This document shows positions 46,769 through 54,020 of a DNA stretch of 64,000 nucleotides, piece by piece. The stretch spans positions 1-64,000 of the forward strand of contig NZ_QREV01000009.1 in assembly GCF_003363715.1 (NCBI RefSeq). The letters run 5' to 3'. The position numbers were made by a program, and so were the translations under genes. Position 1 is the stretch's first letter; every line of letters starts with the position of its first letter. A model generated the notes under the pieces. The model did no database searches. It was given only the letters and a program-made list of their open reading frames with translations, and was not told the DNA's origin. The DNA is from Parabacteroides acidifaciens (GTDB lineage Bacteria > Bacteroidota > Bacteroidia > Bacteroidales > Tannerellaceae).

Positions 46769-48304
46769 ATGAAGCAGCACCTTAAACCGATCATGTTTGT
46801 CGGAACTTGTTCCGATGCAGGTAAAAGCGTTATCAATGCAGCATTTTGCCGCATATTCAAACAAGACGGATATCATCCGGCTCCATTCAAGGCGCAGAAC
46901 ATGTCGCTGAACTCCTACTCCACTCCCGAAGGCGGAGAAATGGGGCGTGCCCAGGTCGTACAGGCGGAAGCCTCGGGGATCGCCCCGCATACGGATATGA
47001 ATCCGGTGCTGCTGAAACCGACGAACGATAAGAACTCGCAGGTCGTACTGAACGGACGTCCGGTCGGGAATATGTCGGCCAAGGACTATTTCGGAATGAA
47101 AAGCCAGAAGGAGAAACTGTTCGAAGAAGCAGTGAAAGCCTTCAAACGCCTGGAAAGCCGCTACAACCCGATCGTACTGGAAGGCGCCGGAAGCATTTCC
47201 GAACTGAACCTACGCGACCGCGACATCACCAATATGCGGATGGCCATGCAGACCGAAGCAGCCACTTTCCTCGTTGCCGACATAGACCGGGGCGGCGTTT
47301 TCGGCTCAGTCTATGGAACAATCGAACTGCTGAGACCGGAGGAACGAGCTTTGATGAAAGGTATTATCATCAACAAATTCCGGGGCGACTCTTTTCTGTT
47401 TGATGACGGCAGAAGGATAATCGAAGAGCTGACAGGCATCCCTGTGGTCGGTGTCATCCCCTGGTTTCGCGATATCAAGATCGAAGAAGAAGATTCGGTC
47501 GCCCTCGACATGAAGCACAACACATACCGGGATGGAAAAATCAACGTGGCGATTATCCTGTTAAAACGGATGTCCAATTTCACTGATTTCGATGTGCTCG
47601 ATATGGACCCTCGTTTCAACGCCTATTACACGAACAACATCGACGAAATAGAAAAAGCCGACATCATCCTGCTACCCGGCTCCAAGAATACGCTTTCCGA
47701 CCTGCAAAGCCTGCGGGCGAACGGCATAGCCGACGCAATCATACGCGCTCATAAAGCAGGCAAAAAGGTGATCGGAATCTGTGGAGGCTACCAGATGATG
47801 GGCGCACGGCTGGAAGACCCGGACGGGATCGAAGGCTCTCTGCCGGCTGTCCCCGGATTGGGGTTATTGCCGCAATGTACGGTCATCGAACAAGAAAAAG
47901 TAACCCGGCAAAGCACATTCGCATTCCTGCCCGGAAAACATATAGAGACACACGGTCACCACGTAGAGACGCACGGCCGTGCGTCTCTACAACAACATTG
48001 TCATGGCTATGAAATCCATATGGGACGAACCGCCCTGCTCGGTGACGCACCCGAAAGCCCGGTGGCAATCCTCAGCGACGGACGGACGGATGGCTACTAT
48101 CTGGACAATAGCTGTTGGGGCAGTTATATACATGGAATACTGGACAATCCGGAAGTACTGGACAACCTGGCCGAAGGTTTCGACAAGACAGCCGAAAGCG
48201 CACCATTCGATTATGCCGCCTTCAAGGAAGAACAATACGACAAGCTCGCTGCCTTAGTACGCGAACATGTCGATATGGAGTATATCTACCGGCAGTTACT
48301 TTAA
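46769..48304 (+). CDS. cobQ: Cobyric acid synthase with palindromic insertion
   Basis: The 511-residue protein has an N-terminal ATPase domain with the P-loop GTCSDAGKS. AQNMSLNSYST and VLEGAGSISELNL are typical further on. A C-terminal glutamine amidotransferase domain has nucleophile Cys in GICGGYQMMG near 335 and His in GYEIHMG near 417 and YIHGIL near 453. It amidates adenosylcobyrinic diamide at four side chains. About 18 residues just before GYEIHMG are encoded by a palindromic repeat (47943-47990) that keeps the frame open. No other cobalamin gene is adjacent. Confidence 0.94.
   Translation: MKQHLKPIMFVGTCSDAGKSVINAAFCRIFKQDGYHPAPFKAQNMSLNSYSTPEGGEMGRAQVVQAEASGIAPHTDMNPVLLKPTNDKNSQVVLNGRPVGNMSAKDYFGMKSQKEKLFEEAVKAFKRLESRYNPIVLEGAGSISELNLRDRDITNMRMAMQTEAATFLVADIDRGGVFGSVYGTIELLRPEERALMKGIIINKFRGDSFLFDDGRRIIEELTGIPVVGVIPWFRDIKIEEEDSVALDMKHNTYRDGKINVAIILLKRMSNFTDFDVLDMDPRFNAYYTNNIDEIEKADIILLPGSKNTLSDLQSLRANGIADAIIRAHKAGKKVIGICGGYQMMGARLEDPDGIEGSLPAVPGLGLLPQCTVIEQEKVTRQSTFAFLPGKHIETHGHHVETHGRASLQQHCHGYEIHMGRTALLGDAPESPVAILSDGRTDGYYLDNSCWGSYIHGILDNPEVLDNLAEGFDKTAESAPFDYAAFKEEQYDKLAALVREHVDMEYIYRQLL
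47963..47990. repeat. Perfect 28-bp palindrome inside cobQ
   Basis: The 14-base arm GTAGAGACGCACGG is followed by its exact reverse complement. A degraded half-copy (TAGAGACACACGGTCAC, from about 47943) lies immediately upstream. The pair encodes the His/Thr/Gly-rich peptide ETHGHHVETHGRASLQQ in frame within cobQ. Confidence 0.9.
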
Positions 48305-48790
48305 ACGGTCCACCCGGGCCACGTCATCCATTTTCACACAGACTGTGGCCCCCAACTGTTCAAGGTAAAGGAGCAGATGGTTCTTCTTGACCTTCTTCAC
48401 CTTACCGGACACGTGCTTCATCGCCCCGCAAAGGATTTCCACCTCTTCGCCGGGACACAACGTATGGTTGGAGGCTTGCTCGAGAAACTCTTTTATGGCG
48501 TCGATCTCCCTTTGGCGCACGATGGCCGGTTTCCCGTTATAGTAGACAATACGGGCAACACCGTACACCCTGATCAAATTCCTTAACTCCGGATCGGTGC
48601 AACGTACGAACAAATAAGAATTGAATAACGGGACCTCCACAATCTTGACGCGGTCCGACCAGACCCGGGGTGCACGATGAAGCGGAAGCCAGCACTCCAC
48701 TCCCAACGCATCGATCCGTCCTTTCACCTGTTTTTCCGCACGCGGAGATGTATATAAAACATACCAATTAGTCTTATCTGCAACCTTCAT
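48296..48790 (-). CDS. UpxY-type NusG-like transcription antiterminator
   Basis: The 164-residue protein starts MKVADKTNWYVLYT. The NusG N-domain has the marker WYVLYTSPRAEKQV and VPLFNSYLFVRC. A C-terminal KOW domain starts near GEEVEILCGAMKHVSGKV. UpxY proteins let polymerase read through long capsule operons in Bacteroides. An upstream start at 48898 is open, but the -7 box at 48819-48826 lies inside that extension, so I use 48790. No polysaccharide genes follow, so this copy is an orphan. Its 3' end overlaps cobQ by nine bases. Confidence 0.85.
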   Translation of the reverse strand: MKVADKTNWYVLYTSPRAEKQVKGRIDALGVECWLPLHRAPRVWSDRVKIVEVPLFNSYLFVRCTDPELRNLIRVYGVARIVYYNGKPAIVRQREIDAIKEFLEQASNHTLCPGEEVEILCGAMKHVSGKVKKVKKNHLLLYLEQLGATVCVKMDDVARVDRLK

Positions 48791-48818
48791 GAACTCTTTT
48801 TTCTCTTTGATCCATATA

Positions 48819-48826
48819 CAAAGATA
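48819..48826 (-). promoter_or_regulatory. -7 box of the UpxY-type gene
   Basis: On the minus strand TATCTTTG matches the consensus 28 bases before the MKVADK start. It supports that shorter start over the one at 48898. Confidence 0.5.
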
Positions 48827-48865
48827 CAATAAATCCCCGACATAAGAATATATCCTCCAAATTCG

Positions 48866-48895
48866 CTTGAATCTCAATAAATATCTATAAATTTG
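48866..48895 (+). promoter_or_regulatory. Promoter of the histidine kinase gene
   Basis: CTTG at 48866-48869 and TAAATTTG at 48888-48895 are 18 bases apart, close to consensus. The kinase start codon follows about 30 bases later. Confidence 0.6.
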
Positions 48896-48924
48896 CATTA
48901 ATCAATGAATATGTCTGTTTCAAA

Positions 48925-51021
48925 ATGAATACATACGAATACACACGAGAAGATCTGATAGAAGAAAACATCAGCTCCAGCAAAGTCTTGGTCAATACAA
49001 TCGCATTGCGGAGAACGATCTCGGATGTCCTTACCCTTTTGCTTAGCGCCAATGACAATGCAGCCATTGACAACGCCTTATTATCCATTCTACGTTTTTT
49101 TGAAGTAGAGCGCGTATATATCGGTATTTTTGACGAAACCTGTTCCGTTGTCGACTTCACCCACGAAGTCACGTCCGACGGAATAATCTCCATGCGGGAA
49201 GATATTTTGCGGCAATTGACCGACGAGGATATTCCCTGGTGGATCGAACAAATTAAAACAGGAAAAGATATCATAATTTTCGATACGGCAAAAATGCCGG
49301 AAGAAGCGGCCACCGAACAACATATGTTGAAGCTGCAAGAAGTTCTTTCCCTTTTGGCATTACCGGTTTCCAGCGCAGGTAAAATCTGTGGATTCATCGG
49401 TCTGGACTCTGTCCGCCGGCACCGTACCTGGAATGCCCTCGACATTGAAAACCTGCGAATATTGGCAGATATCGTATCTATTGCCATTGAACGGGAACAC
49501 GACAAGCATGTCATGGAACACTCGGCAAACCTGATGCTGAAGAGCGAAGTCAAATTCCGTATCATCTTCGAAAAGTTGCCCTGGGGAGTCGAACTGTATG
49601 ATGCCGACGGCACCATGCTCGACCTGAATGATGCCGATTTGGAGATATTCGGAACGACACGCGAAAATGTGATCGGCGTCAATATGTTCCGGAATCCGAA
49701 CATCCCGGAATGGGTCAATCAGAAACTGAAAAAGGGAGAAGACGTGACCTTCACGCTGGACTACAACTTCCATATTGTCAGAGAAGAGGGATATTACTCC
49801 ACATCCATCGAAGATGAAACCAAGCATCTGCTGGTGAAAGGTGTCGCCTTAAAAGACATCCAAAACAAGATATTCGGATACCTGTATATCGTTTTCGACA
49901 ACTCGGAGGACCACCATAAAACAGAACAGATCGAATACAACCTGATAAAACTGAGAACTGCCGTCGACACCGGCGAATCTTTCATCTGGGAATATGACAC
50001 AGCCAAACAAACCTTTTCAGTGGATTTAAGCCTGAATAAAAATATAGACAAAAATCCAGCCCTTTCCTATCTGAAAAAGCATCAGCCCAGAACCCTGGAA
50101 GATTTTATCAGCACGCTTCATCCGGACGACGTAGACAAGATTTACAACCGGAAGCTCAAGCGTTTGATGAACGGAGAGATAGACAACTATATAGCCATCT
50201 ACCGACGTATCTTGGGCGGAAAACAGTTCTGGTTCAACTCCAATGTCCGCTCCTACAAATTTAATGAAGACGGCACACCCAGCAAAATCATCAGCTACAC
50301 CTCCAACATCACCGAACAGCGTGAAAAGGAAAACGAACTGATTCGCGTCAAGGAAGCCGACAAACTGAAATCGGCTTTTCTTGCCAATATGAGTCATGAG
50401 ATCCGCACACCGCTGAACGCCATTGTCGGCTTTTCCGATATCGTAGCAGAGACATCGGACGAAGAAGAACGAAAAGAATACTTGGAAATCATCCATAAGA
50501 ACAACGATCTGCTTCTCCACCTGATAGACGATATCCTGGATTTTTCCAGAATAGAATCGGGCACATTCGACTACCATATTACCGAAACGGATATCAAAGA
50601 AATCTGCGGGGAGGTATTCTTAGCAAGCTCGCTGAAGATGAAACCGGGTGTAACGTTGGTATTCGATAAGGACCTGCCTTCCATCCGTTTGAAAACCGAT
50701 CCCCAGCGCATCATGCAGGTTGTGTCGAACTTCGTCAACAACGCCATCAAATTCACCGAAGAAGGAAGCATCACAATCTCTTATAAAAAAGAGGGGAACA
50801 ACCTGCGCGTAAGCGTACAGGATACAGGTATCGGCATTTCCGAAAAAGACCGCTCCCGCATATTCGAGCGTTTCATTAAAATAAACGAATTCAAACAGGG
50901 AACCGGCTTAGGCCTCACAATCAGCAAAACAATCATCGAAAATCTGCAAGGCACAATCGGGGTAGATTCGGTTCAAGGCTCGGGCTCCACTTTCTGGTTC
51001 AGCTTGCCACTTACTTTTTGA
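48925..51021 (+). CDS. GAF/PAS sensor histidine kinase
   Basis: The 698-residue protein has no membrane segment. A GAF-type domain spans about 35-195 and a PAS domain about 210-330. A second PAS with PAC-like end covers about 335-465 (RRILGGKQFWFNSNVRSYKF). The HisKA domain has FLANMSHEIRTPLNAIVGFSD, with phospho-acceptor His at about 491. The ATPase domain has FVNNAIKF, DTGIGISEKD and GTGLGLTIS. It would sense a soluble signal in the cytoplasm. No receiver domain or response-regulator gene is adjacent. The gene is divergent from the UpxY-type gene. Confidence 0.92.
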   Translation: MNTYEYTREDLIEENISSSKVLVNTIALRRTISDVLTLLLSANDNAAIDNALLSILRFFEVERVYIGIFDETCSVVDFTHEVTSDGIISMREDILRQLTDEDIPWWIEQIKTGKDIIIFDTAKMPEEAATEQHMLKLQEVLSLLALPVSSAGKICGFIGLDSVRRHRTWNALDIENLRILADIVSIAIEREHDKHVMEHSANLMLKSEVKFRIIFEKLPWGVELYDADGTMLDLNDADLEIFGTTRENVIGVNMFRNPNIPEWVNQKLKKGEDVTFTLDYNFHIVREEGYYSTSIEDETKHLLVKGVALKDIQNKIFGYLYIVFDNSEDHHKTEQIEYNLIKLRTAVDTGESFIWEYDTAKQTFSVDLSLNKNIDKNPALSYLKKHQPRTLEDFISTLHPDDVDKIYNRKLKRLMNGEIDNYIAIYRRILGGKQFWFNSNVRSYKFNEDGTPSKIISYTSNITEQREKENELIRVKEADKLKSAFLANMSHEIRTPLNAIVGFSDIVAETSDEEERKEYLEIIHKNNDLLLHLIDDILDFSRIESGTFDYHITETDIKEICGEVFLASSLKMKPGVTLVFDKDLPSIRLKTDPQRIMQVVSNFVNNAIKFTEEGSITISYKKEGNNLRVSVQDTGIGISEKDRSRIFERFIKINEFKQGTGLGLTISKTIIENLQGTIGVDSVQGSGSTFWFSLPLTF

Positions 51022-51039
51022 ACCAAACAGACCTCGTAG

Positions 51040-51059
51040 GGGCGGTTCGCGAACCGCCC
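51040..51059. repeat. Perfect 20-bp REP-like palindrome
   Basis: GGGCGGTTCG is followed by its exact reverse complement, immediately after the kinase stop and abutting the dispersed element copy B. A relative (TGGGTTTGGAACCCGCCCC) lies at about 34517-34536. Confidence 0.8.
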
Positions 51060-51612
51060 TGCAAATTTTAAAAATAGACAATAACCCCCTGTTTCGACTA
51101 TTTTTCTATTTCGTCCGAAATCTTGATCGATTTTGGATTGACTCTTTTTGCGGTTCAAGCTCCCCTTTCTGACAATAGGAAAAACGAGGTGCGCAGCCTG
51201 TTTCGAAAAGCATTCTTTTTGATTGACAGAAAGCATAAATGCCGTCAAAGTGATAAACCTTAACTCCCGGAGAATCGAATATTTGCGGACGAAGGTGGAC
51301 GGCGTCCCAAATATCCCAAGGAAATTTTGGAGGCTTGTTGCGATGAGGTGCGCAGAAAATTGCCTTGAAGTAACGCTTCATCGCTCTGAAGGTTGACTTC
51401 GTGCTATATGAAGTCAACCTTCAGAGCAACAATGTTCCGGGTCAGAGCGATAAAGTCCCTCTTCATGGCGATAAGGTGCCGGAACATAGGAAAAAGCCCC
51501 TTTTTGACGGCTGAAAAGTGGGTTGACGTTTGTTTTGTTTCGGATGTTTTTTTACCCTGAAAAATACGTTTTTTACAATAAGCCCCATGCCGCAGGAGGT
51601 TCAAAACTTGCC
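51060..51612. repeat. Dispersed ~0.55-kb element, copy B
   Basis: It matches copy A (33283-33815) over most of its length. Its right end GCAGGAGGTTCAAAACTT (51592-51609) is the exact inverse of copy A's left end, giving an 18-bp terminal inverted repeat. A perfect 18-bp stem (51383-51400 with 51410-51427) sits at its centre. To the right of the stem are 21-bp units with related sequence such as GCGATAAAGTCCCTCTTCAT. No intact gene is present. Confidence 0.8.
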
Positions 51613-51652
51613 AAATTTGAGGATAACTCGGACAGTCCTATCATATAAAATA

Positions 51653-51687
51653 AAAGCCTGAAGTCGCAAAAGCGCGGCTCCAGGCTT
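51653..51687 (-). terminator. Terminator at the end of the GH92 pair
   Basis: AAGCCTGAAGTCGC pairs with a G/C-rich arm ending CCAGGCTT. On the minus strand an AT-rich, T-containing tail follows. It lies about 30 bases beyond the GH92 stop. Confidence 0.75.
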
Positions 51688-51716
51688 CTTATCAGGTTGT
51701 ATAATCTTTTTACTTA

Positions 51717-54017
51717 TTATTCAGGCATCGGGGCGGCTGAAGGCGGCGGGGTTGCGAGGCCCCATTCCTTATTCGCTTTCGGACCCATTTTCACATTCAG
51801 GATACCGCCGGATGCAATCTGGCTGTGGTCGAACCACGGCTGGTTCAACGTTGCGCCGTTCAAGGAGGCAGACTGTATATATTTGTTTTTGCCGGAAGCA
51901 CCGTCTGCTACGATCTCGAATACATTGCCGTTACCCAGGTCGATCTTCACGCTCGTAAAGACAGGGCTGCCGACATTATAGGTGGGCGATCCCGGAGTAA
52001 CCGGATAGAATCCCATCATACTGAACACGACGAATGCAGACATTCCGCCACCGTCTTCATCACCCGGAACACCCATCAGGTCGTTGCGGAACCATTGATC
52101 CAGCAACACGCGGATGCGTTTCTGTGTCTTCCAGGGCTGTCCGGCATAATTATACAGATACGGGATATGAAGGCTCGGCTCGTTTGCCATTGAAAACATG
52201 CCGACATTACCGGTATGATCCGGCAGGAAGGAATAGAATTGCCATTTGGACATACCTAACGGCGTGTCGAACATCGAGTCGAGATCGGCTGTAAAGGCTT
52301 CGTTGCCACCGACAAGCGAAACCAGGTCGCCGATGTTATGCTGCACGTCCCAACGATAGACATAACCGTTATTTTCGTCATAATAATCGCGTGCACCCAG
52401 GCCTCCGGAATAACGATAGTCCACGCCTTCGATAAACTTGCCGTCTTTATCCTTCGGATGGAAGAAACGGGTGGCAGGGTTAAAGAGGTTCCGGTAGTTG
52501 TAGGACTGGCGGAGGTAATAGTCTGCCTCATCTTTCTTGCCCAACTCGGCGGCGATCTGCGACAGACACCACTGATCGTAGGCCGTACCCAACGTAACGG
52601 CTACCGGCTGACGTTTTTCCCAAGGAGAGACATTTGCGACTGTTTCCTTTTCTCCGGGTTTCAAAGCCGGGATATAACCATGTTCGCGGTAGAACTCGTC
52701 CAACCAGCCGGACGGAGCGCCGGACCAGGGGATCAGCGTCTTTTCTTCGATACCGGCTTTGGCAGCCTGATACGCTTTTTCCAGATCGAAACCGCGCACG
52801 CCTTTCCGCCAGGCGTCGATGACAGTTGCCACGGCATGGTTGGAGTTCATGCGGCGTGAATCGCCTGTCACTTCCGGGAAAGTAGGCATCCAGTTCGTTC
52901 CCATCTGCTGGGCCATCAGCAGGTATGAGTTGATAATATCCGTCTCACGCTCGTTGTCGATCAGGATACGGAGCGGATGAGTCGCCCGGTAAGTATCCCA
53001 AATCCAGTCGTCGGTATAAAACGAATGGCCGCCGTCTTCGTGTATCTTTCCGTCGAAAGCGCTGTAATACTTTCCGTCTTCGCTCAGGTTGACCGGACGT
53101 TCATAGCAACGGTACAAAGAGGTATAAAAGACAGTCTTGTCGTTCTCTGTTCCTCCCGTCACCTGGATTTTACCTAACGCATCGTTCCAGTCGTTACGGC
53201 CGATCTCGGCAATCGCATTCACATCATAAGAAGCGATCTCGCGTGCCAGGTTCTTTTTTGCCTGCTCGGCGCTGATGAACGAGATGCCATAGCGAACGCC
53301 AACCTCTTTCTGTTTACCGTAAGACAGAACCAGGGCTGCGTTACGGCCTTCGGCTGAAGATTCGCCGTACTTCACTGTTCCGTCTGCCAGGACACCGCAT
53401 TTCTCAGGTGTCTTATCTGTTTCGGCATACAGGTAAACCTTTGTTTTCTTATCCACATACTGGAAACCGCTGACGGCATTTCCCTCCCATTTCAACTCTC
53501 CGTTGCGGCTATTGAAAACCAAATAGGCCGGAGCGTCTTTCTCGAATGTGAGGCTGTAAACCGCACTCTGGTGGGAAGGTGCAAAGTCCACATCGATATT
53601 AGCATCGTCCAGGTAGACCTGATAGCGGTAAGGCACGATCTTTTCCTGGTCGTAGCTATATTCGATGACCGGCTTCAAGCCGTTCTCCGTCCCCTGATAA
53701 GGGCTCAGGTTGAAAGCCGAACTTCCGCGGTGGCTGGTCACGATAAGCGGCAGTCCGCTCAATTTATCACCCGTAAAATCTCCCCGTTCGGGATAGACAC
53801 GCATCATGCTGTTAGGCAGATGAACAGTCGGATAGGTCGGGACCAGCAAGTGGCTGATGTTTCCCATATAGGGATTGACATATTCCACCGGGCCTTTCTC
53901 CATGCCGTCTGCCACAGCTTGTTTCCCTTTGACATAATACTTGTTGAATACCAACACCAAGGCAACCCCTACCAGGATGCCGAATAAAAACTTACCAATT
54001 TTTTGTAATCGCTCCAT
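51717..54017 (-). CDS. GH92 alpha-mannosidase lacking the alpha-1,2 His-Glu pair
   Basis: The 766-residue protein has one N-terminal membrane helix or uncleaved signal (FGILVGVALVLVF). The GH92 core includes NEPSLHIPYLYNYAG near 612 and GDEDGGGMSAFVVFSMMGFYPV near 652, holding the paired Asp (653, 655) of the catalytic base. Glu in DENNGYVYRW (about 548) aligns with the family's acid. The His-Glu pair that marks alpha-1,2 enzymes is replaced by Tyr-Ser in my alignment. The activity is probably an alpha-1,3, -1,4 or -1,6 mannosidase. It starts 3 bases after the first GH92 gene. Confidence 0.88.
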   Translation of the reverse strand: MERLQKIGKFLFGILVGVALVLVFNKYYVKGKQAVADGMEKGPVEYVNPYMGNISHLLVPTYPTVHLPNSMMRVYPERGDFTGDKLSGLPLIVTSHRGSSAFNLSPYQGTENGLKPVIEYSYDQEKIVPYRYQVYLDDANIDVDFAPSHQSAVYSLTFEKDAPAYLVFNSRNGELKWEGNAVSGFQYVDKKTKVYLYAETDKTPEKCGVLADGTVKYGESSAEGRNAALVLSYGKQKEVGVRYGISFISAEQAKKNLAREIASYDVNAIAEIGRNDWNDALGKIQVTGGTENDKTVFYTSLYRCYERPVNLSEDGKYYSAFDGKIHEDGGHSFYTDDWIWDTYRATHPLRILIDNERETDIINSYLLMAQQMGTNWMPTFPEVTGDSRRMNSNHAVATVIDAWRKGVRGFDLEKAYQAAKAGIEEKTLIPWSGAPSGWLDEFYREHGYIPALKPGEKETVANVSPWEKRQPVAVTLGTAYDQWCLSQIAAELGKKDEADYYLRQSYNYRNLFNPATRFFHPKDKDGKFIEGVDYRYSGGLGARDYYDENNGYVYRWDVQHNIGDLVSLVGGNEAFTADLDSMFDTPLGMSKWQFYSFLPDHTGNVGMFSMANEPSLHIPYLYNYAGQPWKTQKRIRVLLDQWFRNDLMGVPGDEDGGGMSAFVVFSMMGFYPVTPGSPTYNVGSPVFTSVKIDLGNGNVFEIVADGASGKNKYIQSASLNGATLNQPWFDHSQIASGGILNVKMGPKANKEWGLATPPPSAAPMPE

Positions 54018-54020
54018 CGT

